Shown: positions 9,284-17,488 of the stretch, in pieces | Position numbering within the stretch: the first letter of the stretch is position 1 | How the letters are laid out: each line of letters starts with the position of its first letter | Source of the DNA: Streptomyces bluensis | GTDB lineage: Bacteria > Actinomycetota > Actinomycetes > Streptomycetales > Streptomycetaceae | Direction: 5' to 3' | Assembly (NCBI RefSeq): GCF_014650715.1 | Contig: NZ_BMVM01000002.1 | Span: 930,001 to 994,000, forward strand | DNA: 64,000 nt | The notes under the pieces: model-generated | Seen by the model: the letters and a program-made list of their open reading frames with translations, nothing else | Told to the model about the DNA's origin: nothing | Databases searched by the model: none | Program-made: the position numbers and the translations under genes

Positions 9284-9356
9284 TGGAGCTAAGGAGAATT
9301 GAACTCCTGACCTCCTGCATGCCATGCAGGCGCTCTACCAACTGAGCTATAGCCCC
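9284..9356 (-). tRNA. tRNA-Ala(GGC), copy 1
   Basis: A 73-nt cloverleaf: acceptor GGGGCTA/TAGCTCC, anticodon stem CCTGC/GCAGG with loop ATGGCAT (anticodon GGC), T-loop TTCAATT, discriminator A. CCA is not encoded. It is identical to the copy at 10372-10444. Confidence 0.97.
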
Positions 9357-9548
9357 TCGCGGTCAAGCGGCGGAACCGCCTGTTGACCTTGTCGCCCGGT
9401 TTCCCTGGCGGCGACGCCAACATTACACGGTCGTCCGGGGGCATCACCAATTCGTTTCCGTTCTGTCCGGATACGGTCGACGATGTCCGCTGGTACGCAC
9501 CGCGGGCCCCGGGCGACCGAGGCCCAACTGCCGTGACGGCACTACGGA

Positions 9549-9782
9549 TCAGGCTGTCACGAACGAGTAGAACCGCTTGAGCGTGCAGTGCTCTTCAAGA
9601 AGCCGACCGTAGATCGGCTCACCCTCCAGCTCGCGGTACGTCTCGATCGGGTCGCCTTTTATGATCAGCGCCCGCGCGCATTCCTCGCACCAGTACTGGT
9701 AGGCGTGGTTGACGGGTTCCATGTCGCGGACGATGGGCGTGCCGCTGCCGCACCAGTCGCATTTCCTCCGGTGTGCACCCAT
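9549..9782 (-). CDS. Small four-cysteine zinc-ribbon protein
   Basis: A 77-residue protein with two CxxC pairs: CDWCGSG near residue 8 and WCEECA near residue 32. The C-terminal half is charged and aromatic (EEHCTLKRFYSF). The ATG at 9782 lies 3 nt after the stop of the 57-residue zinc-ribbon gene upstream, so the two are probably co-transcribed. The fold suggests a nucleic-acid or protein-binding zinc knuckle; I do not recognise a named family. The next 190 bp toward the tRNA hold nothing obvious. Confidence 0.85.
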   Translation of the reverse strand: MGAHRRKCDWCGSGTPIVRDMEPVNHAYQYWCEECARALIIKGDPIETYRELEGEPIYGRLLEEHCTLKRFYSFVTA

Positions 9783-9785
9783 CGT

Positions 9786-9959
9786 TCAGCTCCAGCTGTG
9801 GCCGCAGGTCGTGCACACGTAGGAGATCCCCCCGTTGTCGCCGAGGACTTGGGCGACCTGGAGTGAGCCGCAGGAAGGGCAGTTCAGGAGGGTGGCCTTC
9901 TTCCGTGTCACCACCGGTACGAGGAGGTGGCCGACCTCCCCGCGGATGCTCCCAGGCAT
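9786..9959 (-). CDS. 57-residue zinc-ribbon protein
   Basis: ATG 9959 follows a GGGAGGGAG ribosome-binding site. The protein ends with a clean four-cysteine ribbon: CPSC at residues 27-30 and CTTC at 49-52, then GHSWS. This resembles the C-terminal zinc ribbon of transcription factors such as TFIIS or small RNA-polymerase subunits (VCTTCGHSWS), but the protein is too short to assign. It sits between two identical tRNA-Ala genes and precedes the other zinc-ribbon gene by 3 nt. Confidence 0.85.
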   Translation of the reverse strand: MPGSIRGEVGHLLVPVVTRKKATLLNCPSCGSLQVAQVLGDNGGISYVCTTCGHSWS

Positions 9960-10260
9960 CGCTTCTCCCTCCCGTCGGGCCGCGCCCCCTTCCGGCCGTT
10001 TGATTCTGCCACGGCCGGACCAATACGGTCAGCGACGCCTTCGTACCAGTCCGGACACGGCGCCCAGGATTGCCGGCCCGCCAGTGCGCACACGCATGCG
10101 AGAAGGGCGTCCGCAGAGGTATACGCCCCGGAAGCCCAAGTGACTCAAGCCGGTGCGGGAAGAGTGTGCCGAAGGCCGCGACCGCGGTCAGCGGTCCGCC
10201 GGCCGGGCCCGCGTCGCCGCAACTCCCGTACGAGCGGGCGGCGTTCGACGCTCGCAATGT

Positions 10261-10300
10261 CCAGCCCGGTCAGCCCAGTCAGCCCAGTCAGCCCGGTATA
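10261..10300. repeat. Short tandem repeat beside tRNA-Ala copy 2
   Basis: About four 10-bp units of the type cagcccagt (variants cagcccggt) lie immediately beyond the tRNA terminator. They are not in a credible gene. Confidence 0.7.
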
Positions 10301-10302
10301 CG

Positions 10303-10331
10303 AAAAATCCCGCCCCCTGACGGGGCGGGAC
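10303..10331 (-). terminator. Terminator of tRNA-Ala copy 2
   Basis: On the minus strand gtcccgcccc, loop gtca, ggggcgggat, then TTTT: a textbook rho-independent terminator about 40 nt past the tRNA. Confidence 0.85.
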
Positions 10332-10371
10332 CTTCGGTACTGATGCTCGACAACTGAAAGGTGTCGATCTG

Positions 10372-10444
10372 TGGAGCTAAGGAGAATTGAACTCCTGACC
10401 TCCTGCATGCCATGCAGGCGCTCTACCAACTGAGCTATAGCCCC
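10372..10444 (-). tRNA. tRNA-Ala(GGC), copy 2
   Basis: Identical over all 73 nt to the copy at 9284-9356, with anticodon GGC and no encoded CCA. The flanks differ except for about a dozen bases on the 3' side, so this is an old duplication or gene conversion of the tRNA itself. Confidence 0.97.
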
Positions 10445-10478
10445 TTGCTGCCATGTGGTGGAGCCACATGGTGTTTCG

Positions 10479-10501
10479 CCCCGCTCGGCGGGGCGAACAA
10501 G
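10479..10501. terminator. Hairpin between the phosphatase gene and tRNA-Ala
   Basis: ttcgccccg, loop, cggggcgaa: a 9-bp stem. It may end the rsfS-phosphatase transcript, but there is no T-run, and it could also lie in the tRNA leader. Confidence 0.45.
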
Positions 10502-10504
10502 AAG

Positions 10505-10534
10505 AACTCTAGCCTGCGACCAGCCGGAAAGTGA
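10505..10534 (-). promoter_or_regulatory. Candidate promoter for tRNA-Ala copy 2
   Basis: Minus strand TTCACT, 18 nt, TAGAGT, about 60 nt upstream of the tRNA 5' end. It matches HrdB-type elements moderately. Confidence 0.4.
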
Positions 10535-10597
10535 AATCCGGTCCCGCTCTCCCAACGGAGCGTGCCGGTCGCCCTGCGGCCGCTCCGCCGAGGGGCG

Positions 10598-11275
10598 TCA
10601 GTCGTCGTCGCCGAGCACCGGCTCCGGCAGGGTGCCGGCGTTGTGCTCCAGCAGGCGCCAGCCGCGGGCGCCCTCGCCGAGGACGGACCAGCAGCAGTTG
10701 GAGAGGCCGCCGAGGCTCTCCCAGTGGTGGGGCTCCAGGCCGATGAGACGTCCGATGGTGGTGCGGATGGTCCCGCCGTGGCTGGCCACCACGAGGGTGC
10801 CGTCCGCGGGCAGCTTGTCGGCGTGCCGCAGCACCACCGGGGCGGCGCGGTCGGCGACCTCGGTCTCCAGTTCGCCGCCTCCGCGGCGGACGGGCTCACC
10901 GCGCTTCCACGCGGCGTACTCCTCGCCGTACCGCTCGATGATCTCCTCGTGCGTCAGCCCCTGCCAGGCGCCCGCGTAGGTCTCGCGCAGCGCCTCGTCG
11001 TGCGTCACGGCGAGACCGGTGAGCAGGGCCAGCTCAGCGGCCGTGGCCGCGGCGCGGCTGAGGTCGGAGGCGAGGATCGCGTCGGGCTTCAGGGAGGCGA
11101 GCAGCCGGGCGGCGCGGCGGGCCTGTCCGACACCCGTCCCGGTGAGCTCTATGTCCGTGGTGCCCTGGAAGCGGCGCTCCAGGTTCCACGAGGTCTGGCC
11201 GTGCCTCCAGAGGATGACGCGGCGGCCGCGCCCGGACTTCCGGTCGGCCGCCTCTGTCCCCGGCGCGGCGCTCAC
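10598..11275 (-). CDS. Histidine phosphatase (phosphoglycerate-mutase-like)
   Basis: A 225-residue protein. The catalytic RHG motif is in ILWRHGQTSWN (about residues 21-31), and the second histidine is in VVASHGGTIRT. Phosphatases of this branch act on small phosphate esters; the substrate is not predictable. The start overlaps the rsfS stop by 4 nt, so the genes are translationally coupled. Residues 1-18 are a charged, non-conserved extension. Confidence 0.93.
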   Translation of the reverse strand: MSAAPGTEAADRKSGRGRRVILWRHGQTSWNLERRFQGTTDIELTGTGVGQARRAARLLASLKPDAILASDLSRAAATAAELALLTGLAVTHDEALRETYAGAWQGLTHEEIIERYGEEYAAWKRGEPVRRGGGELETEVADRAAPVVLRHADKLPADGTLVVASHGGTIRTTIGRLIGLEPHHWESLGGLSNCCWSVLGEGARGWRLLEHNAGTLPEPVLGDDD

Positions 11276-11718
11276 CGCAGCTCCCCGCCGAGCTCGGCGG
11301 CCTCCTCGGCGGCGCGCAGCCTGGCGTGCTGCTCGCCCTTGCCGCGGGTGGCCTTGGCGTCGGCCGGCAGCTCCAGCTCGGGGCAGTCCTTCCAGAGCCG
11401 CTCCAGGGCGTAGAAGACGCGCTCCTCGCTGTGCTGGACGTGGACGACGATGTCGACGTAGTCGAGGAGCACCCAGCGGGCCTCGCGGTCGCCCTCGCGG
11501 CGTACGGGCTTGGCGTCCAGTTCCTTGTTCAGCCGCTCCTCGATCTCGTCGACGATCGACTTGACCTGGCGGTCGTTGGGTGCGGAGGCCAGCAGGAAGG
11601 CGTCCGTGATGGAGAGTACGTCGCTCACGTCGTAGGCGATGACGTCGTGGGCGAGCTTGTCGGCGGCCGCCTGGGCGGCGGTGTTGATGAGTTCGAGAGA
11701 GCGGTCGGTTGCGGTCAC
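11272..11718 (-). CDS. rsfS: Ribosomal silencing factor RsfS
   Basis: A 148-residue protein of the RsfS/Iojap family, which binds L14 on the 50S subunit and blocks 30S joining under starvation. Conserved motifs are visible: DVSDVLSITDAFLLASAPNDRQV, then WVLLDYVDIVVHVQ and ERVFYALERLW. The usual core ends near residue 120; the extra Ala/Glu-rich tail is typical of actinobacteria. It lies in the common nadD-LCP-rsfS order, but 135 bp separate it from the LCP stop; that gap holds a short direct repeat (cctcaagggt, twice). Confidence 0.97.
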   Translation of the reverse strand: MTATDRSLELINTAAQAAADKLAHDVIAYDVSDVLSITDAFLLASAPNDRQVKSIVDEIEERLNKELDAKPVRREGDREARWVLLDYVDIVVHVQHSEERVFYALERLWKDCPELELPADAKATRGKGEQHARLRAAEEAAELGGELR

Positions 11719-11853
11719 TACAAGGCTTTCGATCGACGGTCAGTGAACCCTCAAGGGTTACCTCAAGGGTCTCACGGACTCCTGAGGGCTCCCCAGGGTT
11801 TAACGTCCACCCGGTTGATCACCCGGTCGGGCACGCTACGAGCCGTCGTACGG

Positions 11854-13707
11854 TCACCCCGAGGAACCCTCGGCGGCGCTCCCCTCGTAGTCCTGGCCGA
11901 GGACGACCGAGATGTCGGCGTTGGACGTGGTCCTGCCCTTCTGGACGGAGCCGACGGGCAGGCCGAGGGTCTTGGCGACCTCGACGGCGTCGTCCTTGCT
12001 CGCGGCGTCGGCATAGGTGACCCGGGACGCGGTCTGGGCCGCGGGGGCGGTGCCGGCGTCGAGGAAGGTGTAGCCGCCGTTGATCAGGACTACGCGGGCC
12101 TGTTCGGTGGCGTCCTTGGCGCCGGTGGCGTTCCTGATGCCGACCCGGACGGCGTCACCCGCGTCGGGGCTCTTCGCGGTGCCGCCGAGCACGTCCTTGA
12201 CCACGCTGTCGGAGGCCTGCGTGTTCAGGGTGCCGTCCTGCTGGACCGGCAGAAGGTCGGTCTGGTAGTCGCCGCCCTTGGCCCGCTCGGCGAGCTTCGC
12301 GAGGAAGGTCCCGAGGTCGTTGTCGGTCAGCGGGGGGTCGAGGATCTGGGCCAGTGTCTGCACGGTGGTGGTGGCGGCCTGTGCGTCGGAGGACAGCTTG
12401 CGCAGCACGCCCTGCATGACCTGTCCGAACCGCTTCAGCTGGGCGTTCTGGCTCTCGCCGGGCGCGCGGTAGGTGGCGTACGCGACGGCCATCTTGCCGC
12501 TGAGGGTCTGGGCCCTGCCCTTGTTGACCAGGGGTGTCTCGCCCTTCTTGGCGTCCGGGGCGGGCACCGTGGCGTCGGTGTCGACGTCGATGTTGCCGAC
12601 GAGTTCGACGAGGTTGTTCAGGTACGGGGTGTCGAGGCGCCAGCTGCCCTCGATGTTGGTGCCCAGGACGGTGTCGAGGGCGTCCCGGGTACCGGAGGAC
12701 CCGTCGTCCTCGACGGACTTGGCGAGGGTGCTGGTGTTGCCGTCGTCGTCGGTCAGGGCGAGGGAGTTGGGGAGCAGGACGGTGGCGCCCCGCTTCGTGG
12801 TGGTGTTGTTCACGAGCAGCGCGGTGGACGTGCCGCCCTTGGCCGTGTTGTGCAGGTGGACGACGAGCACGTCGCGCTTCTGTGCGCCCGCGGCCGTCGG
12901 GGTACCGGCCTTCTCCTCGGAGGACGTCCCGGGCAGTGCGCCCGTGTACCAGAGGTAGCCGACGCCGCCGACGGCGAACAGGGCGAGGGTCACCACCAGG
13001 GCGACGATCCGGCTGCGGGCCCGGCGCCGGGCCTCCTCGCGGCGTTCGGTGCGGTTCTCCGTGAACTTCAGCCAGTCGATGACGTCCTCGGAGTTGCCGT
13101 CGGGCTCCTCGACGAAGGCGAACTGCTCGGTGCGGTAGCCCGGGTCGTCGCCGTGCGCGTCACGGCCACCGGCCGGCTCGTCCGAGCGGCCGACGGACGG
13201 GTACTGAGGCGGTCCGTCGCCGGCCGGAGGGCCGGCGGCCGCGTCGCTCGGGCGGGTCCCACTGCCTTCAGGAGCGCCGGCCGACCGCGTCTGTTGCGGG
13301 ATGTAGGCGGTCTGCTCGGCGGTATGGGCCTGCCGGCCCGCGGCCCGCGGCTGCTGCCCGGTGCCGGAGGCCTGCTGCCCGTAGGGGTCGTACGGGTCGT
13401 AGCCGGAGCCGGTCCCCGCTGACCCGTCGGCGGGAGCGGTCCGGTACGGGTCGTAGGGGTCGTAGAAGGCCGACGGTTGCTGGCTCGCGTGGTTCGCGTG
13501 GTTCGCGTCGTAGGGGGCCGCGTACGGGTCGTAGCCGTAGCCCTGCGGCTGCTGCTGGGGACCCGAGCCGTAGGGGTCGTATCCCTGGTGGGGTCCCTGC
13601 GGGGAGGGCTGGGCGGGCACCTGCCGGTACACAGGCTGCCCGAAGTCGTCATAGCCGACGAGTTCGTACTGGTCGCCCCCGTAGCCAGCGTCGTATCGGT
13701 CGTTCAC
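11854..13707 (-). CDS. LCP/LytR_C membrane protein with a divergent LCP domain (PdtA-like)
   Basis: A 617-residue protein starting at GTG 13707 (GAGAGGGGC upstream); a longer frame into nadD is an artefact. Residues 1-200 are disordered and full of YDPY/GQQ repeats, a TM helix lies at about 234-255, an LCP-like domain at about 278-440, and a LytR_C domain at about 515-600 (RVGIRNATG..., ADISVVLGQDY). LCP enzymes ligate glycopolymers to peptidoglycan. Here the usual RxD and IPRD signatures are replaced (TSTALLV, LLPNS), so canonical catalysis is doubtful. From memory, the homologue at this position in S. coelicolor was published as PdtA, a polydiglycosylphosphate transferase involved in sporulation. 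Confidence 0.88.
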   Translation of the reverse strand: MNDRYDAGYGGDQYELVGYDDFGQPVYRQVPAQPSPQGPHQGYDPYGSGPQQQPQGYGYDPYAAPYDANHANHASQQPSAFYDPYDPYRTAPADGSAGTGSGYDPYDPYGQQASGTGQQPRAAGRQAHTAEQTAYIPQQTRSAGAPEGSGTRPSDAAAGPPAGDGPPQYPSVGRSDEPAGGRDAHGDDPGYRTEQFAFVEEPDGNSEDVIDWLKFTENRTERREEARRRARSRIVALVVTLALFAVGGVGYLWYTGALPGTSSEEKAGTPTAAGAQKRDVLVVHLHNTAKGGTSTALLVNNTTTKRGATVLLPNSLALTDDDGNTSTLAKSVEDDGSSGTRDALDTVLGTNIEGSWRLDTPYLNNLVELVGNIDVDTDATVPAPDAKKGETPLVNKGRAQTLSGKMAVAYATYRAPGESQNAQLKRFGQVMQGVLRKLSSDAQAATTTVQTLAQILDPPLTDNDLGTFLAKLAERAKGGDYQTDLLPVQQDGTLNTQASDSVVKDVLGGTAKSPDAGDAVRVGIRNATGAKDATEQARVVLINGGYTFLDAGTAPAAQTASRVTYADAASKDDAVEVAKTLGLPVGSVQKGRTTSNADISVVLGQDYEGSAAEGSSG

Positions 13708-13723
13708 CGGTGCCCCTCTCGGC

Positions 13724-14434
13724 TCACTCGCCGCGGTACAGCTGCCGCTTGTCGATGTAGCGCACCACACCGTCCGGCACCAGATACCAGACGGGATCGC
13801 CCTTCGCGACCCTCGCACGGCAGTCCGTGGACGAGATGGCCATGGCCGGAACCTCGACCAAAGAGACGCCACCCGCGGGCAGGCCCGGGTCGGCGAGGGT
13901 GTGGCCGGGCCGGGTGACGCCGATGAAGTGCGCGAGGGAGAACAACTCGTCCGTGTCACGCCAGGTGAGGATCTGGCTCAGCGCGTCGGCGCCGGTGATG
14001 AAGAAGAGGTCCGTGTCGGGGTTGAGCGCCCGCAGTTCACGCAGGGTGTCCGTGGTGTAGGTGGGGCCGCCGCGGTCGATGTCGATGCGGCTGACCGAGA
14101 ACTGGGGGTTCTCGGCGGTCGCGATGACGGTCATCAGGTAGCGGTCCTCCGCGGGGGAGACCCTGCGGTGGGTCTTCTGCCACGGCTGGCCCGTCGGTAC
14201 GAACACGACCTCGTCGAGGTGGAACTGGGCGGCCACCTCCTGGGCGGCGACGAGGTGCCCGTTGTGGATCGGGTCAAACGTTCCGCCCATGACGCCGAGG
14301 CGTCGCCGGCCCGTCGCGGACGAGCCGTTTCCGGGGCCCCTCACCTGGCCTATCGCCGGTTCGTGCTCCGTGTCGTGCTCCGGACCGTTCGCCTTGGTGT
14401 GCTCCGGACCGGTAGGCATTTCCTGCTCTCCCAT
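13724..14434 (-). CDS. nadD: Nicotinate-mononucleotide adenylyltransferase
   Basis: A 236-residue enzyme of NAD biosynthesis (NaMN + ATP to NaAD). The nucleotidyltransferase signature [12 protein letters not shown] contains the HxGH motif, and ISSTDCR near the C-terminus is the second ATP-binding motif, with Cys where Ile is usual. Residues 1-44 are a low-complexity extension, so translation could also begin at the internal ATG at 14419. The LCP gene follows 16 bp downstream. Confidence 0.96.
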   Translation of the reverse strand: MGEQEMPTGPEHTKANGPEHDTEHEPAIGQVRGPGNGSSATGRRRLGVMGGTFDPIHNGHLVAAQEVAAQFHLDEVVFVPTGQPWQKTHRRVSPAEDRYLMTVIATAENPQFSVSRIDIDRGGPTYTTDTLRELRALNPDTDLFFITGADALSQILTWRDTDELFSLAHFIGVTRPGHTLADPGLPAGGVSLVEVPAMAISSTDCRARVAKGDPVWYLVPDGVVRYIDKRQLYRGE

Positions 14435-14493
14435 GCGTGCAGACCCTACCGGCCCAGCCGACGCGCCCCGGTCGAACGTCCTTTTGCGGGGAT

Positions 14494-14658
14494 TCAGCGG
14501 TCCCGGTTGAAACGGGTGGTGATCCACAGCAGGAGCAGCAGCACGAAGAGCGCTCCGCCGCCGGTCAGGTAGGGGCTGAGGCTCTCGTGATTGCCGCCGT
14601 GCTCCTCGCCCTCGGAGGCGAGAGTGACCAACTGGGCAGCGGTGCTGTGGATGCTCAT
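14494..14658 (-). CDS. 54-residue single-TM membrane protein
   Basis: [22 protein letters not shown] precedes a strong TM segment ([15 protein letters not shown]) and a basic end (RFNRDR). This gives an N-out, C-in topology with a short acidic/His external part. It is too short for domain searches. It sits 59 bp upstream of nadD and in the same direction. Confidence 0.75.
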   Translation of the reverse strand: MSIHSTAAQLVTLASEGEEHGGNHESLSPYLTGGGALFVLLLLLWITTRFNRDR

Positions 14659-14900
14659 CGTCGGCTGGACCTATCCGGGTGTGGGATCGGGACTAAGACT
14701 CCGGCCCATCGTATGCGGGCGCCTCCGCCGCGATCACCCCGACTCCGCCGCAGGGAGGCAGGGCCGCCGCGAACGCGGTGAACGGGACCCCCGCCGCGTC
14801 CGTACGCATTCCCTGTACGAGCCCGCCACCCAGGCGTCCCGGGACCGCACTCCCCCGGATGTACGAGACAGCCCGCCCGAGACCACACCGGAACCGACCG

Positions 14901-15062
14901 TCAGTCGTCGTCCCGCCGGTAACCGCGCAGCAGGAACCACGCGCCCAGGACGCATCCGACGATCATCACGATCAGCACGACGCGCAGCAGGTTGCCCGGA
15001 CCCTGCGTCTCGGCCGCGGTCGCGGCCTCGGTGATCCAGCGGGCTGCCGGGACGTGCTCCAT
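14901..15062 (-). CDS. 53-residue single-TM membrane protein
   Basis: ATG 15062 follows AGGAG. Residues 1-20 are polar, 24-45 form one TM helix (LLRVVLIVMIVGCVLGAWFLL), and the end is RGYRRDDD. Same architecture as the 54-residue protein 240 bp downstream, suggesting related small membrane components. The 240 bp between them contain nothing I can name. Confidence 0.72.
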   Translation of the reverse strand: MEHVPAARWITEAATAAETQGPGNLLRVVLIVMIVGCVLGAWFLLRGYRRDDD

Positions 15063-15181
15063 GGGATCGCTCCTATCGGGTGTGCTGCCCTGTCACGGTA
15101 TCTCCGCCTAGGCTGGAACCCGCCTCGGGGGGCACACAGGGCCATGGGACGTATCAGGGCCATCAGACGCATGGGGGACAC

Positions 15182-16285
15182 ATGTCCGACGACAGCCACG
15201 AGCAGAACGGGCGCGAGAACGTGCCCGGCAGGCAGCGCAGGCGCTTCGAGGGGATCTCCTCGCGGGCGTACGAACATCCCGCGGACCGCTCGGCCCTGGT
15301 GGCCCTGCGCAAGCTCAGCGGCTTCGACACGGTCTTCAAGGCGCTCAGCGGTCTGCTGCCCGAGCGCAGCCTGAGGCTGCTGTTCCTGTCCGACTCCGTA
15401 CGGGTCTCGGACGCGCAGTTCGCACACCTGAACGACATGCTGCGGGACGCCTGCTACATCCTGGACCTGGAGAAGGTCCCGCCGATGTACGTCAACCAGG
15501 ACCCGCAGCCGAACGCGATGTGCATAGGCCTGGACGAGCCGATCATCGTCGTCACGACGGGGCTCGTCGAGCTGCTCGACGAGGAGGAGATGCGGGCGGT
15601 CGTCGGTCACGAGGTGGGCCACGCCCTCTCGGGCCACTCCGTCTACCGCACGATCCTGCTCTTCCTGACCAGCCTGGCCCTGCGGGTGGCGTGGATCCCG
15701 CTGGGCAACCTCGCGATCATGGCGATCGTGACGGCGCTGCGCGAGTGGTTCCGCAAGTCGGAGCTGTCCGCGGACCGCGCGGGTCTGCTGGTCGGCCAGG
15801 ACCTGCGGGCCTCGATGCGCGGTCTGATGAAGATCGCGGGCGGCAACCACCTGCACGAGATGAACGTGGACGCGTTCCTCGCGCAGGCCGATGAGTACGA
15901 GGCGGCGGGCGACCTGCGCGACTCCGTGCTGAAGATCCTGAACGTCCTGCCCCGCTCGCACCCCTTCACCACCGTCCGCGCGGCCGAGCTGAAGACGTGG
16001 GCGGAATCCCGCGACTACCAGCGGATCATGGACGGTCACTACCCGCGACGCAGTGAGGACAAGGACACCTCGGTGACCGACTCGTTCCGGCAGTCGGCGG
16101 CCAGCTACGCCAGCGATGTGAAGAACTCCAAGGACCCGCTGATGAAGCTGGTCACCGACATCGCGGGCGGCGCGGGCGACCTCGCGGGCGACCTCGGCGG
16201 CCGGGTGCGGCGAGGGTTCGGCGGCTTCGCGGGCGGCGGTGGCGGCTCACCCAAGGACAAGCAGCGCCCCGACGACGAGGCGTGA
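15182..16285 (+). CDS. M48-family membrane-associated zinc metalloprotease
   Basis: A 367-residue protein starting at ATG 15182, after GGGGGAC. The zinc motif HEVGH is at residues 143-147, and the third ligand is the Glu of KSELSADRAG (about 197). Two hydrophobic segments follow the active site (about 156-185). The C-terminal 40 residues are Gly-rich and disordered. Ste24/HtpX-like proteases cleave membrane or misfolded proteins; the substrate here is unknown. Transcribed opposite to its neighbours and convergent with the gene ending at 16310. Confidence 0.93.
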   Translation: MSDDSHEQNGRENVPGRQRRRFEGISSRAYEHPADRSALVALRKLSGFDTVFKALSGLLPERSLRLLFLSDSVRVSDAQFAHLNDMLRDACYILDLEKVPPMYVNQDPQPNAMCIGLDEPIIVVTTGLVELLDEEEMRAVVGHEVGHALSGHSVYRTILLFLTSLALRVAWIPLGNLAIMAIVTALREWFRKSELSADRAGLLVGQDLRASMRGLMKIAGGNHLHEMNVDAFLAQADEYEAAGDLRDSVLKILNVLPRSHPFTTVRAAELKTWAESRDYQRIMDGHYPRRSEDKDTSVTDSFRQSAASYASDVKNSKDPLMKLVTDIAGGAGDLAGDLGGRVRRGFGGFAGGGGGSPKDKQRPDDEA

Positions 16286-16309
16286 CCGGACGGCACGCGT
16301 GACCGCGGG

Positions 16310-17377
16310 TCACACCTCTGGCTGCGCGCTCTGTGCGAGTGACCCGCACAGGGCCGTGGCACTGCCCGTGGCGAAGGGGTCCGTACCGGCCGGGCCGCCC
16401 TCCCTGGCCGCCTGACCGGCGAGCAGCGGGCGCAGGTGGTTCGTGGAGTCCTCGGAGCAGGAGAGCGGGCCGGCCTGGACGTAGGAGGCGACGAGCTCGG
16501 CCTGGTGGGTGCGCAGGTCGTCGTTGTCGAAGCGGAACTGCAGCTCGCGCCGGACGGTGAACAGCGAGGCCTTGGCACTGGCGTCGGAGCCGGCGGGCCG
16601 CAGCGCGTACACGAGGGTGTGGTCGGCGACGACCTCAAGGGTGCTGGCGTCGTACTCGGCGGCCTGCAGCGTGCCCTGGACGCGGATCTTGGTGTCGGCG
16701 AGCTCGGCACGGGAGGGGTCGAAGCGGACCAGCCAGCCGGTGGGTGCGTGCCGTCCGTCGGCGGTGGGGCGCTCGAAGCTCTGGTCGAACTGGTCCAGCT
16801 GCTGCGGGTCGAGCAGCATTCGCGCGGGCCGGACGGACACCCCGCTCAGCACCTCCGGGGCGAGGGCGGAGGCCACGATGTAGTCCTTGGCGGTGCTCAG
16901 CGCCGTGACGACCTGGCTGTCCGAGAAGTGAGCGGTGCGGCGGGTGGCGGGCATGGTGACGCCTTCGGCGCCCACGCGGAACTGGGCGGCCGGGCTGTGC
17001 GCGTACAGCTTCTCGGGGTTCGCGGAGCCGGGTACGCGGGCCTGGGGCGCGAGCGGGATGACGGTCATCCGCAGCGGGTCGGCGGGCTCGGCGGCCGGTG
17101 TCTGGTACGGATGGCGCATGCCCATGTAGATCGCGGTGCCGAAGGCCACGGCGATCAACAGGACGAGGATCAGCGCCTGCCGCGACAGGCCGCGCCGCAG
17201 GGACGGGCGGCGGCGTACGGCGGGGGCGTGGTCACCGATGCGCTCCTGGGCGGAGAACTCCTGGAGGCGGGCAGCACGAACGAACGACTCGTCGAAGACG
17301 ACGGATCGGTACTCGTCCTCTCCACCACCGGGAGCGCCCTCGGGCGGCCCCTCGGGTGGGTCTCCTGGCCCGCCCAT
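16310..17377 (-). CDS. Single-TM protein with N-terminal SVVFDE motif, function unknown
   Basis: A 355-residue protein. A short cytoplasmic part contains EDEYRSVVFDESFVRAARLQ (about 20-39), a TM helix is at about 69-86 (ALILVLLIAVAFGTAIYMG), and a 265-residue external domain with two cysteines near the C-terminus follows. No enzymatic motif is recognised. The SVVFDE[SA]FVRAA block also occurs in the neighbouring gene ending at 17489, so the two probably bind the same partner. They lie in the region of Streptomyces genes implicated in spore-wall synthesis. Confidence 0.85.
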   Translation of the reverse strand: MGGPGDPPEGPPEGAPGGGEDEYRSVVFDESFVRAARLQEFSAQERIGDHAPAVRRRPSLRRGLSRQALILVLLIAVAFGTAIYMGMRHPYQTPAAEPADPLRMTVIPLAPQARVPGSANPEKLYAHSPAAQFRVGAEGVTMPATRRTAHFSDSQVVTALSTAKDYIVASALAPEVLSGVSVRPARMLLDPQQLDQFDQSFERPTADGRHAPTGWLVRFDPSRAELADTKIRVQGTLQAAEYDASTLEVVADHTLVYALRPAGSDASAKASLFTVRRELQFRFDNDDLRTHQAELVASYVQAGPLSCSEDSTNHLRPLLAGQAAREGGPAGTDPFATGSATALCGSLAQSAQPEV

Positions 17378-17488
17378 ACCTTGAGAGTAGGTCTGTTGAG
17401 GCCCAGGTAAACGCCCGGCTGAGTGACAAGTTCTGACAGGTTCCCACCAGGTTTTCGAACGGTCGTCGAACCGCGGAGCGGCCCTGTC

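Noticed and set aside
9284..10444. Integrated mobile element between the twin tRNA genes
   Set aside because: No integrase, transposase or att-like direct repeat other than the tRNAs themselves; content is two small zinc-ribbon genes.
11326..13422. 698-codon plus-strand frame opposite rsfS and the LCP gene
   Set aside because: Antisense shadow; Val/Gly/Asp-rich with no domain, while the minus strand has a recognisable LytR_C domain.
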